A stretch of 35,178 nt of DNA from NCBI RefSeq assembly GCF_902806315.1, contig NZ_CADCWD010000095.1, positions 1-35,178 on the forward strand. The letters run 5' to 3'. Below, in pieces: positions 24,778 through 32,736 of this stretch. The notes beneath the pieces were generated by a model. That model searched no databases and had not been told where the DNA came from. It was given only the letters and a program-made list of their open reading frames with translations. Each line of letters starts with the position of its first letter. The stretch's first letter is position 1. The DNA is from an uncultured Sphingosinicella sp. (GTDB taxonomy: Bacteria > Pseudomonadota > Alphaproteobacteria > Sphingomonadales > Sphingomonadaceae). Made by a program: the position numbers and the translations under genes.

Positions 24778-26007
24778 ATGACCCAGAACGCACCCAAGAA
24801 GGTGGTGCTCGCTTATTCGGGCGGGCTCGATACCTCGATCATCCTCAAATGGCTTCAGACCGAATATCGCGCCGAGGTGGTGACCTTCACCGCCGATCTC
24901 GGCCAGGGTGAGGAGGTGGAGCCAGCGCGGCGCAAGGCCGAGCTGCTCGGCATCCGCCCGGAGAACATCTTCATCGAGGACGTGCGCGAGGAGTTCGTGC
25001 GCGATTACGTCTTCCCGATGTTCCGCGCCAACACGGTCTATGAGGGCCAGTATCTGCTCGGCACGTCGATCGCGCGGCCGCTGATCGCCAAAAAGCAAAT
25101 CGAGATTGCGCGGGCGGTGGGCGCAGATGCGGTCTGCCACGGCGCGACGGGCAAGGGCAACGACCAGGTCCGATTCGAGCTCGGTTATTATGCGCTTGAA
25201 CCGGACATTCGGGTGATCGCACCCTGGCGGGAATGGGAGTTCGCAAGCCGCGAGCATCTGATCGACTTCGCCGAAAAGCATCAGATACCAATCTCGAAGG
25301 ACAAGAGGGGCGAGGCGCCCTTCTCGATCGACGCAAACCTCCTTCACTCCTCGTCGGAGGGGAAGGTGCTGGAGGACCCGGCGCTAGAGGCTCCGGAATA
25401 TGTCCACCAGCGCACCATCTCGCCGGAGGAGGCGCCGGACACGCCGACGGTCGTCAGCATCGATTTCGAGAATGGCGATCCGGTGGCGATCGACGGGGAG
25501 CGGCTGTCGCCCGCGACCTTGCTGGCGCGGCTCAACCAGCTCGGCCACGACAATGGCATCGGTCGGCTCGACCTGGTCGAGAACCGCTTCGTCGGCATGA
25601 AGTCGCGCGGCGTCTATGAGACTCCGGGAGGCACCATCCTGCTCGCGGCGCATCGGGGCATCGAATCGATCACGCTGGATGCCGGATCGATGCACCTCAA
25701 GGATGCGCTGATGCCGCGTTATGCGGGCCTCATCTACAACGGCTTCTGGTTTTCGCCGGAGCGGGAGATGCTGCAGGCATTGATCGACAAGAGCCAGAAT
25801 CATGTGACGGGCACCGTCCGCATGAAGCTCTACAAGGGCAACGCCACGGTGATCGGACGCGAAAGCCCACTGGCGCTCTACGACCAGGACCTGGTCACGT
25901 TCGAGGAAGGGTCGAGCTCCTACAGCCAGCGCGACGCGGCAGGCTTCATCCGCCTCAATGCGCTGCGGCTGCGCATCCTCGCCAACCGCGCGGCAAAGTC
26001 GGGCTAA
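24778..26007 (+). CDS. argG: Argininosuccinate synthase
   Basis: ATP-dependent condensation of citrulline with aspartate to argininosuccinate. The 409-residue protein opens with the ATP-pyrophosphatase loop [13 protein letters not shown] and has the [13 protein letters not shown] and GRNSPL-type (here IGRESPL) segments of the family; the length is typical. The ATG lies 7 bases after the argR stop, with AGGAT just upstream. It is the last gene of the arg run. Its TAA overlaps the TAG of the convergent histidine kinase gene (shared CTAA at 26004-26007), leaving no room for a terminator between them. Confidence 0.96.
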   Translation: MTQNAPKKVVLAYSGGLDTSIILKWLQTEYRAEVVTFTADLGQGEEVEPARRKAELLGIRPENIFIEDVREEFVRDYVFPMFRANTVYEGQYLLGTSIARPLIAKKQIEIARAVGADAVCHGATGKGNDQVRFELGYYALEPDIRVIAPWREWEFASREHLIDFAEKHQIPISKDKRGEAPFSIDANLLHSSSEGKVLEDPALEAPEYVHQRTISPEEAPDTPTVVSIDFENGDPVAIDGERLSPATLLARLNQLGHDNGIGRLDLVENRFVGMKSRGVYETPGGTILLAAHRGIESITLDAGSMHLKDALMPRYAGLIYNGFWFSPEREMLQALIDKSQNHVTGTVRMKLYKGNATVIGRESPLALYDQDLVTFEEGSSSYSQRDAAGFIRLNALRLRILANRAAKSG

Positions 26008-27359
26008 GCCGCCCCAGCCGCCGGGAGGAGGATGGAGGCTGCGAGGCCGCCCTCCGGCCGGTTGCTGAGCTCCAGTCGGCCGCCATGCGCTTCGGCGATG
26101 GTGCGGGCGATGGCAAGGCCGAGGCCGCTGCCGCCGGTGAGGCGGCTCCGCGACGGCTCCAGCCGGTAGAAGGGGTCAGTCACACGGTCGAGCTCGGCCG
26201 ATGCAATGCCGGGGCCGTCATCTTCGATCAGGATGCGCAGGGTGCCTGGCTCTTCGACGACGCCGACGCTCGCCCGCTCGCCATATTTGACCGCATTCTC
26301 AATCAGGTTGCGGACGGCGCGCTTCAGCGAATTGGGCCGGATCGTTGCAACCAGCCGCTCGGCGGGTTCGAACGCCACATCCTTGCCCAGATCGACAAAT
26401 TCCTCAGCGACGGCTTCCACGAGCGCCGCGACGTCCACCGGCCGCGCGGCCTCGCTCGGCTGGCCTGCGCGGGCAAGGGCGAGGATGTCGTCCAGCGTTT
26501 GGTCGAGATCCTCGATCGTCGCCACCATGCGCGCACGCTCCGCCTCGTCCGGCACCGACTCGGCGCGGATGCGGAGCGAGGCGAGGGGGGTGCGAAGATC
26601 ATGCCCGATCGCGCCGATCATCCGGTCCTTGTCGGCGAGCAGCTCGACCACGCGGGCGCGCATGTCGTTCAAGGCTTCGGCGAGGCGGCGGAGATCGGCA
26701 GGGCCGTGCGGGCGGATTTGGAAACCCGCGTCGCGGCCGCGAAAGCTCTCGGCGGCCGAGGTCATTTCGGCCAGAGGCCGGGCGAGGCGGCGGGCGATCA
26801 GCAGCACCGCGCCCAGTACGATCGCATAAAGGGCGAGAGTGGCGGCGAGGAGGCGCCAGGCGAAGCCGGAGTCGGGACGCCGCAGGGTGAGACGGCCGTT
26901 GAGCCAGCTACCATCGGGCAGCAAGACGGAGGCGATGAGGAGGCGGCGAACGCCGGGTGCCTGGTCGTCGGCGCGCTGACGCCTGAGTTTCGCTTCGTCG
27001 GCCATGACGGCAGCCGTTTTCACCCCAGCTTCCGTCAACGCGGCGGTGAGCCTTTGTTCGAGGTCGGCGTCGCGGGTCAGGTTCCGCCGCTCGACATTGC
27101 TGCGTTCGGCGATGTTGAAGCGCGTGCCCCCGCCGGACAATCGGCGTGCCAACATATCGCGTTGCGCGATCGGGGCGGCGGAGAGCGCCTGCGCGGCCCC
27201 GACGAGCCGTGAAAGTGCAGGCGTTTCGCTCTGGGCGAGGCGGGCGCGCTGGCCTTCGTTGAGCAGGAGGGCAAAATTGACCGCTTGCGCCGCCAGCAAA
27301 GCAAGCGCGATCAGCAGGATCACCTGGCCGACAAGGCTCTTGGGGAGCCAACGCCTCAA
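26004..27359 (-). CDS. Two-component sensor histidine kinase
   Basis: A 451-residue inner-membrane kinase: TM1 about 12-32, a periplasmic sensor region ~33-165, TM2 about 168-189, HAMP ~190-242, the phosphorylation box [13 protein letters not shown] with H253, and a HATPase domain with N355 ([10 protein letters not shown]), EDDGPGI and [10 protein letters not shown]. All catalytic motifs are present, so it should be active. The start is TTG at 27359, overlapping the stop of the upstream response-regulator remnant (TTGA), the layout of a regulator-kinase operon. The cognate regulator has lost its receiver domain (next entry), so this kinase may be orphaned. The signal is unknown. Its 3' end converges on argG. 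Confidence 0.9.
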   Translation of the reverse strand: MRRWLPKSLVGQVILLIALALLAAQAVNFALLLNEGQRARLAQSETPALSRLVGAAQALSAAPIAQRDMLARRLSGGGTRFNIAERSNVERRNLTRDADLEQRLTAALTEAGVKTAAVMADEAKLRRQRADDQAPGVRRLLIASVLLPDGSWLNGRLTLRRPDSGFAWRLLAATLALYAIVLGAVLLIARRLARPLAEMTSAAESFRGRDAGFQIRPHGPADLRRLAEALNDMRARVVELLADKDRMIGAIGHDLRTPLASLRIRAESVPDEAERARMVATIEDLDQTLDDILALARAGQPSEAARPVDVAALVEAVAEEFVDLGKDVAFEPAERLVATIRPNSLKRAVRNLIENAVKYGERASVGVVEEPGTLRILIEDDGPGIASAELDRVTDPFYRLEPSRSRLTGGSGLGLAIARTIAEAHGGRLELSNRPEGGLAASILLPAAGAA

Positions 27360-27604
27360 AGCCGTGAGACCTCCGCCGCCAGCGTGTAACCGCCGCCCCA
27401 GACCGTCTTGATGAACTTGGGCTCTTTCGGATTGGGCTCGACCTTCTTGCGAAGGCGGCTGATCTGGTTGTCGATGCTCCGGTCGAACGCGGCCATGTCA
27501 CGCCCTTGGGCGAGGTCGAGCAGCTGGTCGCGGGTCAGCACCTGCCGCGGCCGGGTCACAAGCGCGAGGAGGAGGTTGTATTCGCCGGTCGAGAGCGGGA
27601 CGGC
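27356..27604 (-). pseudogene. OmpR-type response regulator, DNA-binding domain only
   Basis: From about 27604 to the stop at 27356 the frame encodes a nearly complete OmpR winged helix: AVPLSTGEYNLLLALVT, LTRDQLLDLAQGR, FDRSIDNQISRLRKKVEP and TVWGGGYTL. The receiver domain with the phosphorylated aspartate should lie upstream, but the DNA there belongs to a DUF1579-like gene in another frame. The open frame could start at an ATG at 27673, giving 105 residues with about 23 out-of-frame residues in front. If made, it would bind DNA independently of phosphorylation. I read this as the product of a deletion. The junction position is approximate (27600-27610). Confidence 0.8.
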
Positions 27605-27906
27605 CACTCGTAGCCCCAGACGCCGGTGCCTTGATACGGTGTGCCATCGACCGAGAAGCGGTTGAGCATCCACATCCCGCCCGAGCGCAGCTCATTCTCC
27701 TGCACGCCTCGCGCCTTGCGGTTGGGCTTGCCGGGCTCGTTGGAGGGGAAGGTGATGTCCGCGTCCCAAATGCCCGCTTCCATGGCCAGGACGGCGAGCT
27801 TGGCATCGACGGCGGCTGCAGGAGCGGCAGCTTGCTGCTGGGCCGCGAGCGGCGCGGCGACGGCGACCAGCAAAGCGGCGCCGATGGCAGCGCGTCCGAA
27901 TTCCAT
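27605..27906 (-). pseudogene. DUF1579-like secreted protein, truncated at the 3' end
   Basis: The ATG at 27906, with GGGAGGA upstream, starts a signal peptide (MEFGRAAIGAALLVAVAAPL, cleaved near LAAQ). A segment resembling DUF1579 proteins follows (ARGVQENELRSGGMWMLNRF, then DGTPYQGTGVWGYE). After GYE the similarity ends abruptly, and the same DNA in another frame is the DNA-binding domain of a response regulator. Translation would run on out of frame to a stop at 27556, giving about 116 residues. The C-terminal half of the protein is therefore lost in the same deletion that removed the receiver domain. The function of the family is not established. Confidence 0.7.
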
Positions 27907-27984
27907 GACAATCCTCCCCCTGGAGCGGCTCTTCAGCTGCAGACACAAGTTAGGCGAGCGTCGCGGCGCCGAGCCACAGACGTG

Positions 27985-28050
27985 CGACGAGGGCGCATCT
28001 TGCTCGACGAAGCGCCGCCTTAGCGACGAACGCGCAGTTCCAGCGACGAA
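27985..28050 (+). repeat. Four in-phase CGACGA direct repeats before the LytS/LytTR pair
   Basis: CGACGA occurs at 27985, 28005, 28024 and 28044, that is at steps of 20, 19 and 20 bp; the last three are CGACGAA, and the last two are AGCGACGAA. About two helical turns between copies puts them on one face of the DNA. LytTR regulators bind short direct repeats roughly two turns apart, and such a regulator is encoded just downstream, so this is a candidate autoregulatory site. The link is inferred. Confidence 0.5.
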
Positions 28051-28093
28051 GGCTGGTCGACTTCACCGGCCGTTCATGGGAGAAATCTCGTCC

Positions 28094-29282
28094 ATGCTGA
28101 TGAAGACGACCAGCGCCCAGATTGGCGAAGCCGGCCCGGATTTCCCGAGCGCCGGGCGTATGTTCGCGCTCGGCATTCCATTCTGGCTGTGCATCGTGGG
28201 CGGCGCGGCGCTCAGCCATACGATGAAGGGATGGCGCTGGCAGGTTGCGGATATCCTGCCCGACACCGCCATCGTCTTGGGCGGCGCCGCCATCGGCACC
28301 GGCATTTACAGCGTCTTGCGGCGCCTGACCCATCTGGAGTTCCATCGCCAGGTCGCCGCAACCTTGCTGCTGGTTATGGCCATCGCGATGCCGGCGGAGG
28401 CGCTGCTGCGCGGCATCCGCCTCGCCAATCCGCTCGCCGATCCCAAGCCGGCCATGCAACAGATCAGTGCCTCGCCAGGGCCCAACGGCGCCACGATCCG
28501 GAAGGTGATGATAATACCCGCCGAACCCAAAACGGCGGGCGAGCTTTTCGAGATCAAGGGGATGGTCCCGCGGCGGCCTGTTTTGGACCACCATATTCTC
28601 GCTCTGGGCAGCGGCCTGCCTCGCGCTGCTGCGCGACCGTGAAGCACGGCATCGCGAGCGACGACTGGCCCTGCTTCAGGGCGAGGCGCATGACGCGCAG
28701 GTGCGGGCGCTGCGCTATCAGGTGAACCCGCACTTCCTTTACAACACGCTCAGCTCCATCTCGACCTTGATCTTGGAAGGGCGAACGCAGCTCGCGGAGC
28801 GCATGACGATGTGCCTGTCAGCCTTCTTCCGCGCGAGCCTCGCTCAGGACCCGTTCCAGGACGTGCCGCTCGCCGACGAAATCGAGCTGCAACGCATCTA
28901 CCTTTCGATCGAGCAGATGCGGTTCGAGGACAATCTCCGGGTCGTCTACGACGTTCCGGACGAGCTCAAGCGCGCGCTCGTGCCAAGCTTGATCCTGCAG
29001 CCGCTCATTGAAAACTCGATCAAGCATGGGCTTCAAGAAGCCGGCAAGCTCACCACGCTGACCATCATCGGCCGAGCGGCGCGCGATCGGCTGGTGCTCG
29101 AAGTCGCCGACGACGGCCGCGGAACCGGCGACTGCTCCGGCACCGGAGTGGGGCTCGGCAACGTTCGACGCCGGCTCACCGCGAGGTTCGGGAGCGCCTG
29201 CCGCTTCTGGGCGGGCCCAAGGGAAGGGGGAGGCTTTCAGGTGCGCTTGGAAATGCCGTTGCAGTTCGGACGTCCGGCATGA
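28094..29282 (+). pseudogene. LytS-type membrane histidine kinase with an apparent +1 frameshift
   Basis: The 5' part (from ATG 28094, GGGAGA upstream; an ATG at 28076 is also possible) encodes three hydrophobic helices in one frame. The 3' part, in another frame, continues with a fourth helix (LFWTTIFSLWAAACLALL), a basic linker, the His-kinase motif ALRYQVNPHFLYNTLSS, LILQPLIENSIKHGL and an ATPase box ADDGRGTG. The upstream frame ends at 28642, and the downstream frame is closed by stops at 28506-28514, so the change of frame lies between 28515 and ~28578, most likely in the GC-rich CGGCGGCC near 28571-28578. Removing one base would give about 395 residues. It could be a sequencing error, a recent mutation or programmed slippage. 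The 3' end overlaps the LytTR gene (ATGA). Confidence 0.8.
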
Positions 29283-30109
29283 CCCCGCTTCGGGTCATCG
29301 CCATCGACGACGAAGCGCTGGCGCTTCGCCGGATCGAGATTGCGCTTGGCCAGATCGAGGATGCCGAGCTGGTGGCGACCGCGCGGGGCGGGCGCGAGGG
29401 GCTGGCTCTGATCGGGCAGCTGAAACCCGACGTACTGCTGCTCGACATCAACATGGCCGGGTTTGGCGGGTTTGACGTGGTCGAGGGGCTGACCCCGGAG
29501 CAGGCGCCGCTCATCATCTTCGTCACCGCCTTCGACGAGCATGCTGTTCGGGCGTTCCAGGTCAGCGCGGTCGATTATCTGCTGAAGCCGCTTGAGTTCA
29601 ACCGGCTTCGCGCCGCCCTTTCCAAGGCTCGCAACACGCTTCGCCTGATCGATGCGGAGGAGCGCGTGTCCGAACTGAAGGGGCTGCTCGCCGCACTGCG
29701 CGGAAGCAGGAATTCTCCCGAGAAGCCGCGCTTCGAGAGCGAAATCTGGGCGCCGCGTGGCAGCGGCTTCGAGCGGGTGCTCGTCTCGCAGATCGACTGG
29801 ATCGAGGCGGAGCGGGATTATGTCCATCTCCATACGCCCGAGCGCTCCTACCTGCTGCGCGAGACGATGAACCGCATCCAGGAGCGGCTCGACCCCGAGA
29901 TGTTCATCCGCGTCCACCGCTCGGCGCTGATTCGGATCGACCGCATCGGTCTTATCTGCCGGCCCGGCTATGGCCGCTTCGCCGTGCAGATGACGACGGA
30001 ACGGGAGGTTCCGGTCGGCCGCACCTATGTGAAGAAGATCAGGACGCTGATCGCGTCCGTTCCGGCGGCCGGGGTCGCCGCCCGTCAGGGCGGCGGCATC
30101 GCGACCTGA
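29279..30109 (+). CDS. LytTR-family response regulator
   Basis: A 276-residue regulator. The receiver domain (1-120) has the acidic pair D10/D11, phosphorylated D56 (DVLLLDINMAG), the conserved threonine (FVTAFDEHA) and lysine (YLLKPLEF). The LytTR DNA-binding domain (about 165-265) has VSQIDWIEAERDYVHLHT and FIRVHRSALIRIDRI. It is coupled by ATGA to the LytS-type kinase, its presumed partner. Direct repeats at 27985-28050 are a candidate binding site. In sphingomonads such pairs have no single established role. Its 3' end overlaps the convergent HAD gene by 25 bases. The gene itself is intact even though the kinase appears frameshifted. Confidence 0.93.
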   Translation: MTPLRVIAIDDEALALRRIEIALGQIEDAELVATARGGREGLALIGQLKPDVLLLDINMAGFGGFDVVEGLTPEQAPLIIFVTAFDEHAVRAFQVSAVDYLLKPLEFNRLRAALSKARNTLRLIDAEERVSELKGLLAALRGSRNSPEKPRFESEIWAPRGSGFERVLVSQIDWIEAERDYVHLHTPERSYLLRETMNRIQERLDPEMFIRVHRSALIRIDRIGLICRPGYGRFAVQMTTEREVPVGRTYVKKIRTLIASVPAAGVAARQGGGIAT

Positions 30110-30576
30110 AGCGGGAAGTAGCGGGCGAGCTCTTCCAGCGTTTCCGGCACGGTGCGATGGTGGACGAAGATGCCGCCGGCTTCTTCCCACAGGTGGCGGT
30201 GCTTGAGCGTGTCGTCGACCAGCACGTCGCCTTCCTTGGCATGGTCGCGTTTGTCGCGCGCCATGCAGGTGATGATGCGGGTGCCCGGAAAATGCTCGGC
30301 CGCCCAGCGCACCTTCTGCGGCGCCGCCCAATTTCCCCGAGGAAGCCCGGTGAGGATAACGGGATCGAGGTGCCGCACCGCTTCGAACAGCTCGCGCGCT
30401 CCGGGCATCATCGGCAGCGTGCCGTAAAAATCGGGCGCGGAGGCGAGGCGGGCCCACATCTTGCCGATATTGTGGCGCTGCTCGAAGGCGCGGGGCTTGA
30501 GGCCCAGCAGCTTCTCCGCGCCGGCATCGAAATCGGCGAGCACGCCGTCGCAATCCAGGTAGAGCTGCCTGGTCAT
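30085..30576 (-). CDS. HAD-family phosphatase, 5'-nucleotidase-like
   Basis: A 163-residue cytoplasmic HAD hydrolase. D8 and D10 in LYLDCDGVLADFD are the nucleophile and acid-base, VILTGLPRGNW holds the motif-2 threonine region, and GDVLVDDTLKH carries the metal-binding aspartates. It resembles 5'(3')-deoxyribonucleotidase-like HAD proteins, so a nucleotide is a plausible substrate. The ATG at 30576 overlaps the stop of the upstream hypothetical gene (ATGA); an ATG at 30582 would add two residues. Its last 25 bases overlap the convergent LytTR gene. The family is sure, the substrate is not. Confidence 0.85.
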   Translation of the reverse strand: MTRQLYLDCDGVLADFDAGAEKLLGLKPRAFEQRHNIGKMWARLASAPDFYGTLPMMPGARELFEAVRHLDPVILTGLPRGNWAAPQKVRWAAEHFPGTRIITCMARDKRDHAKEGDVLVDDTLKHRHLWEEAGGIFVHHRTVPETLEELARYFPLQVAMPPP

Positions 30577-30992
30577 GGCCATCTCTGCGGCGTCAGCTTG
30601 ACCGGCATCGGCAGCTCGATCGGGATCCAGCCGCGCTTGGCGATCACGTCGTTGCTCTCCTTGGCGCGACGTCCGGGGCCGAGCGACCAGGTGATGTGAT
30701 AGGTGCTGCCGTCCGGGCGGTCGGTGCTTCCCTCGATCTGGACCACCATCGCCTCCACGCCTTCGCCATCGTCGGCCCGGCCGATAATCTCTCCGCGCGC
30801 CACGTTCGGGAGGGGAGCGTCCCGGCTTGTCCGGGCGGTCAGCGTCACATGATCGGCGACGACGTTGCCGTAGACGGGCGGGAATTGGAGCAGCAGCTCG
30901 ACCCGCTCTTCACGGTCCAGCGCCCAACCGATGACGCTCTGTCCCTGGGTCTTGCGGGCGCGCTCATGAACTTGCTGAGGGGTAGGGGCCAT
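30573..30992 (-). CDS. Conserved-looking hypothetical protein
   Basis: 139 residues, soluble, no signal peptide or membrane helix. It starts at the ATG at 30992 (weak GAGCGGGA upstream) and ends in an ATGA overlap with the HAD gene, so the two form a small operon. A segment reads STDRPDGSTYHITWSL, followed by GRRAKESNDVIAKRGW. The codon pattern and coupled start support a real gene. I recognise the sequence type as one seen in sphingomonads but know no domain name or function. Nothing in it indicates catalysis. Confidence 0.7.
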   Translation of the reverse strand: MAPTPQQVHERARKTQGQSVIGWALDREERVELLLQFPPVYGNVVADHVTLTARTSRDAPLPNVARGEIIGRADDGEGVEAMVVQIEGSTDRPDGSTYHITWSLGPGRRAKESNDVIAKRGWIPIELPMPVKLTPQRWP

Positions 30993-31061
30993 TCCCGCTC
31001 AACCCGTCCCCGGCGGAGCCGTTCCGCTCGTGCGGGCGTTGCACGGGGAAAGGAGCAGGCC

Positions 31062-31199
31062 ATGGACCATCATCTCGGCGAAAAGGACGATCATCTTCCG
31101 TCCGACGACCAGGAGATTGCGAAGGAAGGCGAGAAGAACCGCAAGGATATGGACGCGGTGCCGGAGCACGGGACCGATCCGCTGCACGAGGGCCCCTAG
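31062..31199 (+). CDS. Small acidic hydrophilic protein (45 aa)
   Basis: ATG at 31062 is preceded by AAAGGAG (31049-31055) at an ideal 6-base spacing, one of the best ribosome binding sites in the window. The 45 residues are highly charged (MDHHLGEKDDHLPSDDQEIA, then EGEKNRKDMD) and probably disordered. Its TAG overlaps the glpD stop on the other strand (CTAG at 31196-31199). It lies divergent from the hypothetical/HAD pair. No family is recognised. Confidence 0.6.
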   Translation: MDHHLGEKDDHLPSDDQEIAKEGEKNRKDMDAVPEHGTDPLHEGP

Positions 31200-32626
31200 A
31201 AAAGGGCTTCCACTTCGGCGCGCTCGCCTGGGCTCATGTGCAGGCCGAGCTTGGTGCGACGCCACAGCACGTCCTCGGCGGTGCGCGCGAACTCGTTGAA
31301 GCGTAGGTAACCGAGCTCGGCGGCGTAGAGACCTGCGCCGAAGCGCTCGCCCAAAGCCTCCATGCGCTGGGCGTCTCCGACGATCCGCGAAAGGCGAGTG
31401 CCGTAGGAGCGTCGCAGGCGGTCCAGCAGCGGAACCGGCATCCATGATGCGAGTCCGGCGACATAGGCTTCGAACCCCGCCGACAGATCTCCACCCGGGA
31501 GCGGCGAGGTGGCCGTCGCACTCGTGCCCGGCGCACCCAATGTGTCGAGCGCCTCTTCTGCCAGCGCGCGGGCGGTCGTGATCTTGCCGCCGAACACGGA
31601 GAGGAGCTTGGCACCGGACTGCTCGTCGAGGTCGAGATGGTAGTCGCGTGTGACCGCCTGGGCGCTCGCCGCGCCGTTGTCGAACAGCGAGCGCACTCCG
31701 GAATAGCTCCAGACCAGATCGGCCGGGCTCGTCTGCTTGACGAAGTAGCGGTTCACCGCCGCGCAGAGATAATCGATTTCCCCGGCGGTGATCACCGCGT
31801 CTTCGGGCCGCTCCACGGGAATGTCCGTCGTGCCGACCAGGCTGTGTTCGCCATACGGAAGCGCGAAGACGACGCGTCCGTCCGGCTGCTGGAGAATGTA
31901 GGCGTGCTCGCCGGCGTAGAGCCGCGGCACGACGATGTGGCTGCCCTTGATCAGCCGCGCCTTGCTCGCGCTGTTTCCGCGCAGCTTGCCGCTCAGCACG
32001 TCCGCCACCCACGGGCCTGCCGCGTTGACGATCACGGTGGCCTTCACCGTCCTCCCGCCGGACAGGGCCGCTTCCCAAGCCTCTCCTTCGCGCCTGGCGG
32101 AGACCAACTCGGTGCGGGTGGCGATCTCGGCGCCATGCTCAGCCGCATCGACGGCGTTCAGCACGACCAGCCGGGCATCGTCCACCCACGCATCTGAATA
32201 GAGCGCCAACCTCGACTGCGTTCCGGCCCGGAGCGGGTCCCGGTAAACGGAGTCGGTGACGGTGCGGGCGTTCGGCAGGCTGCTGCCCCAGGCAAGCAGA
32301 TCGTAGAGCTTGAGCCCGGCCCGCAGCATCCACCAGGGCCGCATGCCTTTGCCATGCGGCAGCACGAAGCTCAGCGGCGTGACGATGTGAGGCGCGGTCC
32401 GCAGCAGGATCTCGCGCTCGCGCAGTGCTTCCCGGACCAGCCGGAACTCGTAATATTCGAGATAGCGCAGGCCGCCGTGGATCAGCTTCGACGAGGCGGA
32501 GCTGGTATGCTGGGCAAGATCATCCTTTTCGACCAGCAGCACCCTCATGCCTCGCATCGCCGCGTCGCGCGCGATCGCCGTCCCGTTGATCCCGCCGCCG
32601 ACGATGAGGAGATCGTACCTGTTCAC
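31196..32626 (-). CDS. glpD: Aerobic glycerol-3-phosphate dehydrogenase
   Basis: An FAD-dependent, membrane-associated enzyme oxidising glycerol-3-phosphate to dihydroxyacetone phosphate and passing electrons to quinone. The 476 residues begin with the FAD-binding LLIVGGGINGTAIARDAA and include SSKLIHGGLRYLE, VGTTDIPVE and SVFGGKITTAR, all typical. The start was set at GTG (32626), giving VNRYDLLIVGGG; the frame runs 18 codons further into the palindromic intergenic repeat, which is unlikely to be coding. No clear Shine-Dalgarno is seen. Divergent glpK completes the glycerol route; no glpF or glpR is in view. Confidence 0.94.
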   Translation of the reverse strand: MNRYDLLIVGGGINGTAIARDAAMRGMRVLLVEKDDLAQHTSSASSKLIHGGLRYLEYYEFRLVREALREREILLRTAPHIVTPLSFVLPHGKGMRPWWMLRAGLKLYDLLAWGSSLPNARTVTDSVYRDPLRAGTQSRLALYSDAWVDDARLVVLNAVDAAEHGAEIATRTELVSARREGEAWEAALSGGRTVKATVIVNAAGPWVADVLSGKLRGNSASKARLIKGSHIVVPRLYAGEHAYILQQPDGRVVFALPYGEHSLVGTTDIPVERPEDAVITAGEIDYLCAAVNRYFVKQTSPADLVWSYSGVRSLFDNGAASAQAVTRDYHLDLDEQSGAKLLSVFGGKITTARALAEEALDTLGAPGTSATATSPLPGGDLSAGFEAYVAGLASWMPVPLLDRLRRSYGTRLSRIVGDAQRMEALGERFGAGLYAAELGYLRFNEFARTAEDVLWRRTKLGLHMSPGERAEVEALF

Positions 32627-32645
32627 GAGTGGCTGATAGCAGACT

Positions 32646-32722
32646 CGTTCGTCCCGAGCGAAGTCGAGGGGCGCTGGCACTCACTCATCACTCGCGCCCC
32701 TCGACTTCGCTCGGGACGAACG
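32646..32722. repeat. 29-bp-arm perfect inverted repeat between glpD and glpK
   Basis: The arms 32646-32674 and 32694-32722 are exact reverse complements over 29 bp, around a 19-base spacer. Each arm contains GTCCCGAGCGAAGTCGAGGG or its complement, a sequence I associate with dispersed palindromic repeats of sphingomonads. Outside the arms TAGCAGAC (32637-32644) and GTCTGCTA (32728-32735) are also complementary, so nearly the whole 110-bp gap is one imperfect palindrome. It would form a very stable hairpin in either transcript leader and leaves little space for conventional promoters. Confidence 0.9.
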
Positions 32723-32736
32723 GTTAGGTCTGCTAC

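Noticed and set aside
32627-32680. 18-codon N-terminal extension of GlpD
   Set aside because: It would be encoded by the palindromic repeat arm, and the FAD-binding strand starts only 3-4 residues after the GTG at 32626.
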